Shown: positions 1 to 9,500, counted from the first letter of the stretch. The stretch is 64,000 nucleotides of DNA from Acidobacteriota bacterium (GCA_029781855.1 JAKOVX010000076.1:1-64000), one strand, 5' to 3'. Notes: a model not told the origin generated them from the sequence alone. Numbers and translations: made by a program.

Positions 1-545
1 GGCAGGCCGGTGATGGAGAGCTTGGTTTCGGGCGGGAGGAATTTACGCAAATGTCGCAGAGCCTCCGCGTATTTCGGCAGCAAACGTGTCGGAACGTCGA
101 GGTCGAGCTGCAAGCCGGCGACGTTCGCGTGGTCGTTCGCCGCCCGCGTTGAATCCGCTTGAAACGTCTCGGCAACGGCGGCGGCGATGTCTGCGGATTC
201 CATTTCGTCCCATTCGGACAAGAATCTCCGGGTGCCGTTGTAAACCAGATGAATTTCGACGGAGGACGGCAGCGTGCCGGAAACGGGCCGAATGCGTTCG
301 ACCGAACCGCTCACGCGATCGAACTGCCCGGCGCGAAGGAAAAGCGTTGAGGCATTAGTTTTCTCGAAGGTATTTTGTACCTCAGCGTTCGAGGGAGCCT
401 GATCTCGCCACGCCCAGAACGCGACCGGGACCTCGCCGACCGCGAGGATTCGAGGCTTGCTGAAGAAGTGCCCGCCGAGCACAAACACCGCTGCGCCCGC
501 GGCGAGAGACAGTAAAATTATGCGGCTCGGGCGTACGGCATTCAT
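1..545 (-). CDS. DUF3142 domain-containing protein (N-terminal part, runs off the window)
   Basis: The gene reads from an ATG at 545 leftwards off the window, giving 181 visible residues. A strong Shine-Dalgarno stretch (GGAAAGGAGTGACG) sits directly before the ATG. Residues about 8-28 are a hydrophobic signal or anchor (IILLSLAAGAAVFVLGG), so the product is probably exported or membrane-anchored. The segments VAFWAWRDQAPS, STLFLRAGQFD, LQLDLDVPTRLLPKYAEAL and KLSITGLP match the pattern I recall for DUF3142 proteins, a family with a glycoside-hydrolase-like barrel and no firm function. The catalytic half is outside the window, so activity cannot be judged. Confidence 0.75.
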   Translation of the reverse strand, partial: MNAVRPSRIILLSLAAGAAVFVLGGHFFSKPRILAVGEVPVAFWAWRDQAPSNAEVQNTFEKTNASTLFLRAGQFDRVSGSVERIRPVSGTLPSSVEIHLVYNGTRRFLSEWDEMESADIAAAVAETFQADSTRAANDHANVAGLQLDLDVPTRLLPKYAEALRHLRKFLPPETKLSITGL

Positions 546-720
546 CGTCACTCCTTTCCAAGATCCTTGAATTCGATCGTGCTAAACAGAAGAGGCAAAT
601 AGATTGTCGGTCGTTTCGCGGCGTCGCGGAACGAGACGTACATCAGCCTCGGGGTGTGGCTGGCAACGGTCAGGTATGTGGGAATCCACAGCGCTGAACG
701 GACTTTTTGCACCGCGATAT

Positions 721-749
721 TTGTTAATTGGCTGCAAGTATTTGATAAT
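721..749 (+). promoter_or_regulatory. Candidate sigma70-type promoter for the pyrophosphatase gene
   Basis: TTGTTA (721-726) and GATAAT (744-749) are separated by 17 bases and lie about 115 bases before the pyrophosphatase ATG. This is pattern reading only. The rest of the 546-862 gap between two divergent genes holds no convincing gene. Confidence 0.4.
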
Positions 750-862
750 CAGTAGTTTTGGATAGCTACTCGATCTATCCAAAATTTTGCACCCTGATCC
801 GGCCGAGCGATGTTCGAAAGATCGCCCGGGATGGAACAGTGGAAATAACTATTAATATCAAT

Positions 863-2983
863 ATGAACGATTACGTAATTTACTTGGCTCCCTCGCTTGG
901 GATTTTAGGATTGGTGGTGATGGCATTTAAGTCGGCCTGGGTCGTCAAGCAGGATGCCGGAGACGCGAACATGCAGGAGCTCGCCGGCCATATTGCTGAC
1001 GGTGCGATGGCGTTCTTGAAAGCCGAATGGAAGGTACTTAGTATATTCGTTCTTTTCACAGCAGCATTATTGGCATATTCGGGAACCGTCCACACCGTGA
1101 ACGGCAAAGAGATCCACTCGAGCTGGGTCATCTGCATCGCGTTCATCGTCGGCGCTGTTTTTTCGGCGACGGCCGGATATATCGGAATGAGGGTCGCGAC
1201 CAAGGCGAACGTTCGCACCACGCAGGCCGCCCGCACGAGCCTGAAACAGGCTTTGAAGGTCTCATTCACGGGCGGAACCGTGATGGGCCTCGGCGTTGCG
1301 GGCCTTGCGGTGCTTGGGCTTGGCGGTCTTTTTATCGTGTTTCTTTCGCTGTTCGCCGGCCTCGGAGCAAACCAGGTGCGGACCGCGATCGAGGTCCTGA
1401 CCGGATTCTCACTCGGAGCCGAGTCGATCGCCCTTTTCTCGCGTGTCGGCGGCGGCATTTATACCAAAGCCGCTGACGTCGGAGCCGACCTCGTCGGTAA
1501 GGTCGAAGCCGGCATTCCCGAGGACGACGTCCGCAATCCCGCAACCATCGCCGACAACGTTGGAGACAACGTCGGTGACGTCGCCGGAATGGGCGCCGAT
1601 CTTTTCGGTTCATATGTGGCGACGATCCTGGCGACGATGGTGTTGGGTCAGGAGATCCGGGTCAACGACGCTTTCGGCGGTATGTCGCCGATCCTCCTGC
1701 CGATGGTGATCTGCGGACTTGGGATCGTCTTTTCCATAGTTGGAACGATGTTGGTGACGATCAAGGACGATAATTCGAGCGTCCAGAACGCACTGAACGT
1801 CGGTAACTGGTCGTCGATGTTGCTCACGGTGGTCGCGTCGTTTTTTGTCGTGTGGTGGCTGCTGCCCGACGGCCCGATCACGCTGCGTACAGCGACTTTC
1901 ACCAAATGGGGCGTATTCTACTCGATCGTGGTCGGCACCATCGTCGGAGCCATCATGAGCGTCGTGACGGAATACTACACTGCGATGGGCAAAAAGCCCG
2001 TGCTATCGATCGTTCGGCAATCGTCGACCGGACACGCGACCAATATCATTGGCGGCCTGTCGGTCGGTATGAAATCGACCGTTATCCCGATCCTGACCCT
2101 CGCTGGCGGCATCATGTCGTCCTTCTATTTTGCGGGACTCTACGGCGTTGCTATCGCCGCCGCGGGAATGATGGCGACGACCGCGATGCAGCTTGCGATC
2201 GACGCATTCGGGCCGATCGCTGACAACGCCGGCGGCATTGCCGAAATGAGCCAGTTGCCGCCCGAAGTTCGCGAACGCACGGATAACCTCGACGCCGTCG
2301 GCAACACGACCGCCGCTACGGGCAAGGGTTTTGCCATCGCTTCGGCTGCCTTGACCTCGCTGGCGCTGTTCGCGGCGTTCGTCGGCATCGCCGGCATCGA
2401 GCACATCGACATTTACAAGGCAAATGTTCTCGCCGGCCTTTTCGTCGGCGGAATGATCCCGTTCATTTTCTCGGCACTCTGCATCCAGGCCGTCGGTAAG
2501 GCGGCGATGGATATGGTTCAGGAAGTTCGCCGGCAGTTCCGCGAGATTCCGGGCATTATGGACTACAAGGCCAAGCCGGAATATGAGAAATGCGTCGCGA
2601 TCTCGACCAAGGCCTCGCTCCGCGAAATGATGATGCCGGGTGCGATAGCACTGATCACGCCGGTGATCGTCGGCTTTACATTCGGCCCTGAGGTTTTGGG
2701 CGGATTGCTGGCAGGCGTAACTGTTTCGGGCGTCCTGATGGGTATCTTCCAGTCGAACGCCGGCGGTGCCTGGGACAATGCCAAAAAATCGTTCGAAAAA
2801 GGCGTCATGATCAACGAGGAGATGGTGTTCAAGGGATCGGACTCGCACAAGGCGTCCGTCACCGGAGATACCGTCGGTGACCCGTTCAAGGACACTTCCG
2901 GCCCGTCGATGAACATCCTTATCAAGCTGATGTCCATCGTCTCGCTCGTGATCGCACCGTATATCGCGGGGATAGTCAGGTAA
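863..2983 (+). CDS. hppA: Membrane-bound ion-translocating pyrophosphatase, K+-dependent type
   Basis: Integral membrane enzyme that hydrolyses PPi and pumps H+ and/or Na+. The 706-residue length from the ATG at 863 is normal for the family; upstream in-frame TTG codons would add an atypical N-terminus. Family signatures are plain: GGGIYTKAADVGADLVGK, the PPi/Mg site EDDVRNPATIADNVGDNVGD, and a C-terminal AWDNAKK block. The motif GNTTAATGKG carries Ala where K+-independent enzymes carry Lys (GNTTKA), so K+ dependence is predicted from established subfamily knowledge. Ion specificity (Na+, H+ or both) is not settled. One oddity is EDDVRNP, where most homologues have EDDPRNP. The gene stands alone and probably has its own promoter. 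Confidence 0.96.
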   Translation: MNDYVIYLAPSLGILGLVVMAFKSAWVVKQDAGDANMQELAGHIADGAMAFLKAEWKVLSIFVLFTAALLAYSGTVHTVNGKEIHSSWVICIAFIVGAVFSATAGYIGMRVATKANVRTTQAARTSLKQALKVSFTGGTVMGLGVAGLAVLGLGGLFIVFLSLFAGLGANQVRTAIEVLTGFSLGAESIALFSRVGGGIYTKAADVGADLVGKVEAGIPEDDVRNPATIADNVGDNVGDVAGMGADLFGSYVATILATMVLGQEIRVNDAFGGMSPILLPMVICGLGIVFSIVGTMLVTIKDDNSSVQNALNVGNWSSMLLTVVASFFVVWWLLPDGPITLRTATFTKWGVFYSIVVGTIVGAIMSVVTEYYTAMGKKPVLSIVRQSSTGHATNIIGGLSVGMKSTVIPILTLAGGIMSSFYFAGLYGVAIAAAGMMATTAMQLAIDAFGPIADNAGGIAEMSQLPPEVRERTDNLDAVGNTTAATGKGFAIASAALTSLALFAAFVGIAGIEHIDIYKANVLAGLFVGGMIPFIFSALCIQAVGKAAMDMVQEVRRQFREIPGIMDYKAKPEYEKCVAISTKASLREMMMPGAIALITPVIVGFTFGPEVLGGLLAGVTVSGVLMGIFQSNAGGAWDNAKKSFEKGVMINEEMVFKGSDSHKASVTGDTVGDPFKDTSGPSMNILIKLMSIVSLVIAPYIAGIVR

Positions 2984-2996
2984 TTCGCGTTCGGCA

Positions 2997-3052
2997 AATT
3001 CCGCCCGGGACGCTTCGCAGGCATTTTCGCCGCCGAGGCCCCGGGCGAAATT
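2997..3052. terminator. Inverted repeat after hppA, possible transcript end
   Basis: Arms AATTCCGCCCGGG (2997-3009) and CCCGGGCGAAATT (3040-3052) pair with one mismatch around a 30-base loop, starting 13 bases after the pyrophosphatase stop. No T-run follows, so it is a hairpin rather than a textbook intrinsic terminator. Confidence 0.35.
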
Positions 3053-3176
3053 GCGTATTGAAGTTTCGGTTGCCCCTTTCGGAAAATTATTGCAGCAACC
3101 CTCAAGCCGAACGCATCCAAAATTACCGGATATTTGCTAAAATCTGACACGTTGATCTGACCAATTGAACAATCAT

Positions 3177-3920
3177 ATGACCAAGAACATCGCCGCCGCT
3201 GCTTTCGCATTCCTAGCGTTTACTTTCTTTGCGTTTTATCCGACTTCGTCCTTTGCTCAGGACTCAGCGTCGGACCAGGACGAGGCCGCGACGATCGACC
3301 CTTCGTCGGTCGCGGAATCGGGCCGTAAGGCGAGCGATTTTGCTCCGAAAGGCTGGAAGGTCGAGGAAGATGTCAAAGGCGATCTCAACGGTGACGGCAT
3401 CGTCGATCACTGCATCAAGCTGATCGAGGACAAGCCGGGAAACACGGAAGATAGGATGAACGACCGCAGCCGGGCACTTGTGGTCGTTTTCGGGCGTCAG
3501 GACGGTGGGCTGGTCAAAGCGGCCGTCGCAGGCAAACTGTTGCAGTGTACGGGCTGCGGCGGCGCCTTTTACGGAATGATGGACGCTCCGGCAAACGTCA
3601 AGATCGTAAAGGGCGTGATCGTCGTCGAACAGGACAGCGGCTCGCGTTGGGTCACCGATACGACCTATCGGTTCCGCTATGACGAACAGCCGGGAATGTT
3701 TATCCTCATCGGCTACGATTACTCCAGCCGTGACCGGGCCGAAGGCGGCTCATCTTCCGAGAGTACCAACTACCTCACCGGCAAACGCATCACGACCGTA
3801 GCAAAAGGCAAAAAGACCACGACCAAGACCACTACCGTCGCCAAAGACCGAATGAGTATCGAGGAAGTCGACTCCGAAGAAATGGACGCCGCCGCCACCC
3901 ACCGCCTCGGCCTCGATTAG
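3177..3920 (+). CDS. Secreted protein of unknown function
   Basis: The protein has 247 residues from the ATG at 3177 (MTKNIAAAAFAF). Residues 1-28 form a Sec signal peptide ending SSFAQD. The mature part holds a DLNGDGIVDH stretch, which resembles a calcium-binding or FG-GAP/VCBS-type loop, a CTGCGG cysteine pair, and a long Thr/Lys-rich low-complexity tail (TTVAKGKKTTTKTTTVAK). I do not recognise a catalytic family. The DxNxDGxxD loop suggests a periplasmic calcium-binding role, but this is weak. It is a single gene followed by a strong bidirectional terminator. Confidence 0.75.
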   Translation: MTKNIAAAAFAFLAFTFFAFYPTSSFAQDSASDQDEAATIDPSSVAESGRKASDFAPKGWKVEEDVKGDLNGDGIVDHCIKLIEDKPGNTEDRMNDRSRALVVVFGRQDGGLVKAAVAGKLLQCTGCGGAFYGMMDAPANVKIVKGVIVVEQDSGSRWVTDTTYRFRYDEQPGMFILIGYDYSSRDRAEGGSSSESTNYLTGKRITTVAKGKKTTTKTTTVAKDRMSIEEVDSEEMDAAATHRLGLD

Positions 3921-3989
3921 ACACCGAATGACGTGAGAGTGTGTATTGGAGCATGTCTCTTTTGGGCCGGTAGATAGTCGGGCCCGGAG

Positions 3990-4028
3990 CGACAAAACCC
4001 CCGCATCGCCGGGGGTTTCCTTTTGTCG
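3990..4028. terminator. Strong bidirectional intrinsic terminator
   Basis: The core stem AAACCCCC (3995-4002) pairs with GGGGGTTT (4011-4018). The outer blocks CGACAAAA (3990-3997) and TTTTGTCG (4021-4028) are also complementary and supply T-runs in both directions. It ends the secreted-protein transcript before the kinase promoter. Confidence 0.75.
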
Positions 4029-4039
4029 AAATCGAATAT

Positions 4040-4069
4040 TTGACTTGCATATCGACCACAAGCTAACTT
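4040..4069 (+). promoter_or_regulatory. Candidate promoter for the kinase-TPR gene
   Basis: TTGACT (4040-4045), an 18-base spacer and TAACTT (4064-4069), 17 bases before the kinase ATG. The -35 box is near consensus and the -10 box is weak. Confidence 0.4.
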
Positions 4070-4085
4070 ATTGTCAGTCAAGTAA

Positions 4086-6848
4086 ATGTCTACCAATGCG
4101 CGCGAGTCATTCGCTCATTACAAAATCAGCTCGAAGATCGGTTCGGGCGGTATGGGTGACGTGTTTCTGGCGGACGACACCAAGCTCGGCCGTAAAGTTG
4201 CGATCAAATTCCTGCACGAAAAATTCAGCAAGGACGAGGGCTTACTGAATAGGTTCATTCAGGAAGCCAAAGCGGCGTCGGCGCTCAACCATCCCAATAT
4301 TCTGACCGTCTATGAGATCGGTGAACACGAGGGCGAACACTATATCGCCGCCGAGTACATCGACGGCACCACCCTGCGGGAGAGGATGAAAAAACGACTA
4401 ACGTTTGACGATACACTCTCGATCATGATCCAGACTGCCGAGGCACTATCTGCTGCTCATCAGGCAGGCATCGTCCATCGCGACATTAAACCCGAGAATA
4501 TCATGGTCCGTTCCGATGGATATGTGAAAGTGCTCGATTTCGGGTTGGCAAAGCTTACCGAGGTCGCAGATTCCGATGGCGAGGGAGAAACCAAGAAACT
4601 TGTCAAGACCAATCCGGGCGTGGTCATGGGAACCGTGTCGTACATGTCGCCGGAACAGGCCCGCGGCAAGGGTACTGACGCACGATCCGATGTCTTCAGT
4701 TTCGGCATCGTTCTGTATGAATTGCTGACTGGGAAAGTCCCCTTTGCCGGTGAGACGATGACGGATGTGCTCTCGTCGATCATCAGTATTGAACCGCAGC
4801 CGATCACGAGCCACGCGCCGCACCTGCCGCGTGAATTGCAGCGGATTGTTAATAAGACTCTCAAAAAGAAACGCGATCAGCGGTATCACTCGACGCTTGA
4901 CCTGCTTGTCGATCTAAAGGACCTTCGTGATGAATTGCAACTCGAAGCAAAGCTGGAGCAGACGGCGGTTCCTAACAAGCCGGACTCGGGACAGATAAGT
5001 ACACGTCATAATTCGACCAGTTCGGGCCACGGAACCAAGGATTCGATATTGCTGACCGAGTTTGAAAACACGACCGGAGAAGCGATCTTCGATCAGACGC
5101 TCAAGATGGCGCTCGCCTTCTCACTTGCACAATCACCTTTTCTCGATATCGTGCCAGACTCGCGCGTCGCGCAAACGCTTCGTCTCATGGGCCGCAGCCC
5201 CAATGAAAAGGTCACGAAAGAGCTGGGCGAAGAGGTTTGCATGCGTCAAAATCTCAAAGCATTCATCAGCGGCTCGATCACCAAGTTTGGCGAGGTTTAC
5301 GTGCTAACGCTAGAGGCGATCAATGCACGCAACAATGAAAGCCTAGGGCGAGAATTCGAGCAGGTAAATTCTCGTGAGGAGGTGCTCAATGCGCTGACGC
5401 GTGCGGCAGCCGGCCTTCGAGAAAGGCTTGGGGAGAGTCTCAACTCGATCGAGAAATTCAATGTACCGAGCGAGTCGATAACGACATCCTCGCTCGAGGC
5501 GTTGAAGATATTTGTCCTCGGACGCGAGCAGATCGTCAATGGACGGCAGTTCGAGGCGATCCCATTTTATAAAAAGGCCCTGGAACTAGATCCGGACTTT
5601 GCTTTGGCTTACACGGAACTCGCCGTTGTCTATCGAAACACGGATCAGTGGAAGCTCGCGGCCGAAATGACCAAGAAGGCATATGAACTCCGCGATGCAG
5701 TCAGTGAAAGCGAAAAGCTGAGGATTACCTACTATTACCACAATTTCGTCAACGGGGAGCTCGACAAAGCGATCGATACGCTCGAGCTTTGGCGAAATAC
5801 TTACCCCAACTTCGTCGTGTCGTATGTAAGTCTTTCCGACTCGATGGAACGGATCGGGCAGTCGGAAAAAGCGGTGGCGTTTGCCCGCGAAGGCATTCGG
5901 ATCGATCCGAATTACGCTACGATCTACATGAATCTTGTCGAGTCGCTGGTCTCTTTGGGCCGATATGAGGAAGCCAAGGAAACTTGCAAGGTTGCGTTCG
6001 AGAGAAAATTGGACGGAACCTATTTCCATCTATTCCCACTGATGATCGCTTTCATTGAGAACGACAAGGCCAACATCGATACGGACCTTCGGTGGTTTGC
6101 GGGTCGTGACGACGAACACATCGCCTTTAATTTGCAGGCTGGTGCCGCGGCCGTGAATGGGCAATGGCGGAAGGCTCAGGATTTCTCCCGTCGGTCTGTA
6201 GACCTTGCCAGCCATACAAATGCGATGGAGGTCGCGGGCAAATATGCGGCCGAACAGGCTGTGCGCATCGTGTTTTGGAGTTCCGGAACAGGCCTCCCCG
6301 CAAAGGATGACGCCAACCTGCGAAATGTCCTAAAGGCACAAACGAACAAAGCTCTGAGCCTGGAAAAAGGCCAAATGATCGTTCTCACCGTGGCCCTGGC
6401 GCTCGCGGTCGCGGGCCAATCCGACGAGGCGACGCGCTTGCTTGACGAATTGATGGCGGCGAGGCCAAAAGACACATTGCTCAAGCACCTTTGGGCTCCG
6501 ACCATCAAAGCCGCGCTTTGGCAGCAGGCCGGCAAGCTGAAAGAAGCGATCGAGGAACTAGAGATCACCGAGCGGCTGGAAAAGGCCGGTGAATTTATCC
6601 CGCAATATCTTCGCGGCCTCGCACTATTGAAGCTCAACAGGAATAGGGATGCTGCGATAGAGTTCGACAAGATACTGAACAACCGCGGCGAAGCCCCACT
6701 CTCGTCGATCTATCCGCTTGCACAACTCGGCAAGGCACGAGCGACCAAAGATAAGTCTGCATACGATAAGTTCTTTGAGCTTTGGAAAGAAGCTGACAAG
6801 GATATGCCGGCTCTGATCGCAGCACGCGAAGAGTTTGAAAAGCTCTAG
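4086..6848 (+). CDS. Ser/Thr protein kinase with TPR array, cytosolic
   Basis: A PknB-type kinase domain occupies residues about 12-275: glycine loop GSGGMG (19-24), catalytic Lys41 in VAIK, the HRDIKPEN loop near 131-138, DFG near 152-154, and the SPE motif of the activation segment. Residues about 320-450 resemble the CsgG/FlgO/TolB-N-like region found between kinase and TPR parts in acidobacterial proteins (ILLTEFENTTGE...ISGSITKFGEVYVLTLEA). The remaining 450 residues are helical TPR repeats. No membrane segment is visible, unlike many PknB proteins, so it is probably soluble. It stands alone; substrates cannot be inferred from neighbours. Confidence 0.93.
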   Translation: MSTNARESFAHYKISSKIGSGGMGDVFLADDTKLGRKVAIKFLHEKFSKDEGLLNRFIQEAKAASALNHPNILTVYEIGEHEGEHYIAAEYIDGTTLRERMKKRLTFDDTLSIMIQTAEALSAAHQAGIVHRDIKPENIMVRSDGYVKVLDFGLAKLTEVADSDGEGETKKLVKTNPGVVMGTVSYMSPEQARGKGTDARSDVFSFGIVLYELLTGKVPFAGETMTDVLSSIISIEPQPITSHAPHLPRELQRIVNKTLKKKRDQRYHSTLDLLVDLKDLRDELQLEAKLEQTAVPNKPDSGQISTRHNSTSSGHGTKDSILLTEFENTTGEAIFDQTLKMALAFSLAQSPFLDIVPDSRVAQTLRLMGRSPNEKVTKELGEEVCMRQNLKAFISGSITKFGEVYVLTLEAINARNNESLGREFEQVNSREEVLNALTRAAAGLRERLGESLNSIEKFNVPSESITTSSLEALKIFVLGREQIVNGRQFEAIPFYKKALELDPDFALAYTELAVVYRNTDQWKLAAEMTKKAYELRDAVSESEKLRITYYYHNFVNGELDKAIDTLELWRNTYPNFVVSYVSLSDSMERIGQSEKAVAFAREGIRIDPNYATIYMNLVESLVSLGRYEEAKETCKVAFERKLDGTYFHLFPLMIAFIENDKANIDTDLRWFAGRDDEHIAFNLQAGAAAVNGQWRKAQDFSRRSVDLASHTNAMEVAGKYAAEQAVRIVFWSSGTGLPAKDDANLRNVLKAQTNKALSLEKGQMIVLTVALALAVAGQSDEATRLLDELMAARPKDTLLKHLWAPTIKAALWQQAGKLKEAIEELEITERLEKAGEFIPQYLRGLALLKLNRNRDAAIEFDKILNNRGEAPLSSIYPLAQLGKARATKDKSAYDKFFELWKEADKDMPALIAAREEFEKL

Positions 6849-6867
6849 TAACCCCGCCAAAGATCTA

Positions 6868-7959
6868 TCAATTCTTCATCAGATCAATAAACCTTTCGAA
6901 CAAATACTCACTGTCGTGAGGCCCCGGAGCTGATTCCGGATGATACTGGACCGAGAAGACGGGCAGAGTTTTGTGACGCAGGCCGGCGACGGTGTGGTCG
7001 TTGAGGTTTATGTGGGTGACCTCGACATCCGCCGGCAGGCTGTCGGCATCGACGGCAAAGCCGTGATTGTGCGAGGTGATCTCGATCTTGCCGGTGGTCA
7101 GATCCTTGATCGGCTGGTTGCCGCCGCGGTGGCCGAATTTGAGCTTATATGTTGTCCCGCCGAACGCCTCCCCGATCAGTTGATGGCCGAGACAGATGCC
7201 GAACATCGGCGTTTGGCTCGTCGTCAGCTTTTTGATCTCGTTAACAACGGCAGCCATCGATGCCGGGTCGCCAGGTCCGTTCGAGAGAAAAATGCCGTCC
7301 GGTTTCAGCGCCAGCACGTCCGCCGCCGAGGTCTCGGCCGGGACGACCGTGATTCGGCAGCCGAACTTGGCAAATTCACGCAGGCTGTTTGTCTTGACGC
7401 CAAAATCGTAAGCGACAACATGAAAACGCTCGCCATCCGACGCCGGATAATCGTAACTTGCGTCGACCGTTACGGCGCTCGCGAGCTCGCGATTTGCCAT
7501 TTCGGGCGAGGCTAAAACCTTTTGCAGCAGCGAGTTGGCGTCGAGATCAATCGTCGAGATCGCGGCACGCATCGCGCCCTTGTCCCGAATGTGGCGGACC
7601 AGGGCACGCGTATCGATATGCTCGATGCCGACGATATTGTTCTTGATCAAGTAATCCTGCAGCGACATCGTCGAACGATAATTCGACGTTATCCGGCTCG
7701 CCTCACGCACAACAAAGCCCTCGACCCACGGCCGACGCGATTCGACGTCCTCTTCGTTAACGCCGTAGTTGCCGATCAGCGGATACGTCATACAGACGAT
7801 CTGCCCGGCGTACGACGGGTCCGTCAGGATCTCCTGATAGCCGGACATCGACGTGTTAAAGACCATCTCGCCAAACGTCTCGCCGTCCGCACCAAATGAT
7901 TCGCCCGAGAAACTCCGTCCGTCCTCGAGCACCAATATCGCCTTTTTTGCAAAACTCAT
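6868..7959 (-). CDS. carA: Carbamoyl-phosphate synthase small subunit (glutamine amidotransferase)
   Basis: Hydrolyses glutamine to feed ammonia to CarB for carbamoyl phosphate (arginine and pyrimidine synthesis). The 363 residues from the ATG at 7959 ([14 protein letters not shown]) match the family length; an upstream GTG at 7983 would add eight residues. The N-terminal CPSase small-chain domain is recognisable from [19 protein letters not shown] and [15 protein letters not shown]. The class I amidotransferase domain shows [11 protein letters not shown], the nucleophile Cys in FGICLGHQ, and the His-Glu pair in YHPES. carB is not adjacent. The gene is convergent with the kinase-TPR gene, with only about 20 bases between their stops. 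Confidence 0.96.
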   Translation of the reverse strand: MSFAKKAILVLEDGRSFSGESFGADGETFGEMVFNTSMSGYQEILTDPSYAGQIVCMTYPLIGNYGVNEEDVESRRPWVEGFVVREASRITSNYRSTMSLQDYLIKNNIVGIEHIDTRALVRHIRDKGAMRAAISTIDLDANSLLQKVLASPEMANRELASAVTVDASYDYPASDGERFHVVAYDFGVKTNSLREFAKFGCRITVVPAETSAADVLALKPDGIFLSNGPGDPASMAAVVNEIKKLTTSQTPMFGICLGHQLIGEAFGGTTYKLKFGHRGGNQPIKDLTTGKIEITSHNHGFAVDADSLPADVEVTHINLNDHTVAGLRHKTLPVFSVQYHPESAPGPHDSEYLFERFIDLMKN

Positions 7960-7971
7960 TAGAGATAATTT

Positions 7972-8129
7972 TACCGCAGACACGCCCGGACGCGGAACGA
8001 CAAAGGCGAATTTTCACTGCCGAGACGCGGAAGACACAAAGAAAAAGACGATCTTCGCCGGTTAAGCTCAGATCGTCCCCATGGGTTGACTTGTTATTTC
8101 TTCTTCGCGACTCCGTGTGTCCGCGGTTA
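7972..8129. repeat. Large imperfect palindromic intergenic element with about 9-bp periodicity
   Basis: This fills the carA-lepB gap. The left end reads ACCGCAGACACG and the reverse complement of the right end reads AACCGCGGACACACGG, so the outer arms are inverted. Within the arms, purine-rich units such as GCAGACACG, GAGACGCGG and AAGACACAA recur at about 9-base steps. A central inverted repeat GACGATCT (8047-8054)/AGATCGTC (8070-8077) marks the axis. It shares architecture with elements at 28114-28206 and 41872-41966. No coding potential is seen. Confidence 0.6.
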
Positions 8130-8137
8130 ATGATCCC

Positions 8138-8851
8138 TTATCTGTCGTCGCCCGCACGAAAATCGTTCTCGTTTGCCGGCGGCGGCGGCGGAACGGTGTG
8201 GTCGTAGGTGCCGTGTTCGAGAAATCCAATGCTCGACGGCTTCCAATAGCGGAAGAACGCCTTGCCGTAGATGTATTTCTCGGGAACGAGGCCCCAGTAC
8301 CGCGAATCCGAAGAATTGTCGCGGTTGTCGCCCATCACAAAATAGTGATGTTCGAGTACACGGACCGGCGGCATACTCGGCAGCGATTGGTTGTGCTCTT
8401 TGTCGAGGTACGTCTCGTCCAGCTCCTGGCCGTTGACGATCACCTTGCCGTTCCGAAGCTCGACCATCTCGCCCGGCAGGCCGATCACCCGTTTGACGTA
8501 CGATTTGTCCGGATCATTCGGGAACCAGAATACGACAATGTCGCCGCGTTCGATATGGCCCCAGCTGATGCTCTGGATCTTGTAATAGACGAGCTTGTTG
8601 ACGAGCAGGCGTTCGCCGTCATGCAGTTCCGGCACCATCGAGGAGCCCTCGACCACGACCGGCTGCACGAAAAAGACGCCGAACAGGATGAATACGACGA
8701 CAATCAGGAAAATGTCCCGCACCAGCCGCAATCCTTCCGACCACAAACCCTGCCGCGATTCGCGGCGGAGATGCGTGATATCGATGTTTCGGTCATCGTT
8801 GGCGGCAACGGGGCCGAATTCGATCTTACTTTTTCCGGGCAGCGGGAACAT
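8138..8851 (-). CDS. lepB: Signal peptidase I
   Basis: Removes signal peptides from exported proteins at the outer face of the inner membrane. The 237 residues carry one membrane segment (about 45-63), then the catalytic Ser71 in EGSSMVP and the general-base Lys120 in [12 protein letters not shown], and the box [14 protein letters not shown]. These are the canonical family boxes in order. The N-terminal 40 residues are polar and cytosolic. The C-terminus ends with a proline run followed by an acidic tail. The many secreted proteins in this window are plausible substrates. Confidence 0.95.
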   Translation of the reverse strand: MFPLPGKSKIEFGPVAANDDRNIDITHLRRESRQGLWSEGLRLVRDIFLIVVVFILFGVFFVQPVVVEGSSMVPELHDGERLLVNKLVYYKIQSISWGHIERGDIVVFWFPNDPDKSYVKRVIGLPGEMVELRNGKVIVNGQELDETYLDKEHNQSLPSMPPVRVLEHHYFVMGDNRDNSSDSRYWGLVPEKYIYGKAFFRYWKPSSIGFLEHGTYDHTVPPPPPANENDFRAGDDR

Positions 8852-8949
8852 TTGTATATAACCTCAGCGCCTAAACAACTGCGCTATTTACACGTTAGCC
8901 CCCGCAGTGGCCTTTGTCAAAGTAAATATTGGCCGGGCCGCCTGTTTCC

Positions 8950-9183
8950 TTAAGTCCTTAGGCCATCGACCCATTTCAGGAACGAGTCCTCGTACACCAG
9001 CCAACCGAAGGTAGTTGGCTCGCGTCCGACGGTCTCGAAAATTCCGGACGTGCAAAGAGCGATGAGCTTTGGCCGCGAGGGCGGCGGAACGATGATGCGG
9101 TGCGTTCGGATGAGCCGGTCGATCTCGCTCAGCCGGAGAACACTGCGTGGTGCGGTGTCAAACAAGTGTTTCGTGCTTTTCAT
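8950..9183 (-). CDS. Small putative DNA-binding (excisionase/MerR-like) protein
   Basis: The protein has 77 residues from an ATG at 9183 preceded by GAGAG. The order of elements, a helix around LSEIDRLIRTHRI, a second segment KLIALCTSGIFETV, then GWLVYEDSFLKWVDGL, resembles the small winged-helix fold of excisionase/MerR-type proteins, where the final segment is the wing and C-terminal helix. I could not assign a family firmly. It reads away from the phage-derived cluster that starts at 9501 and sits where an element's regulator or excisionase would be expected. That context is an inference. Confidence 0.5.
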   Translation of the reverse strand: MKSTKHLFDTAPRSVLRLSEIDRLIRTHRIIVPPPSRPKLIALCTSGIFETVGREPTTFGWLVYEDSFLKWVDGLRT

Positions 9184-9250
9184 ATGTCTCTCGTGTTTAT
9201 TTTGTCTATTGTGTCCGGTTAGCGGCCCGCCCGATGTGAGCCGTAATTAG

Positions 9251-9321
9251 CATAAATATCGTAAATTCCGTAAATAGGCATAAAAGTTATAAACGTTGTA
9301 AATACAGTAAATAGCTTAAAA
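9251..9321. repeat. Array of eight TAAA units at 9-bp steps
   Basis: TAAA begins at 9253, 9262, 9271, 9281, 9290, 9299, 9308 and 9317, i.e. steps of 9, 9, 10, 9, 9, 9, 9. The unit is roughly CGTAAATAN. The tract is far more AT-rich than its surroundings and lies in the 317-base gap between the small DNA-binding-like gene and the endolysin gene. It could be an operator array or a degenerate tandem repeat. The rest of the gap (9184-9250, 9322-9500) holds no gene I can support. Confidence 0.6.
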
Positions 9322-9500
9322 ATGCCTATTGGTGATCGTCTCCTGCCGTAATATTCTGAAATTAACCGGACGACTGATCGGGCTAAACGGCAACGGGTCA
9401 CATCACTCTGATCTGTAATCGTCCGTTAGTTATAAAATATCAAATAGAAATAGGAAAACGCAAGTGCGATCTTGCGTAGTTCGAACGGGAGGAAAAACAA

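Noticed and set aside
86..358. Plus-strand open frames at the left edge
   Set aside because: The minus strand encodes the DUF3142 protein with signal segment and a strong ribosome-binding site; the plus-strand frames are Arg-rich shadows.
9219..9401. Minus-strand 60-residue open frame across the 9-bp array
   Set aside because: Its Phe/Tyr/Ile-rich repeat is a by-product of the TAAA periodicity; no start signal supports translation.
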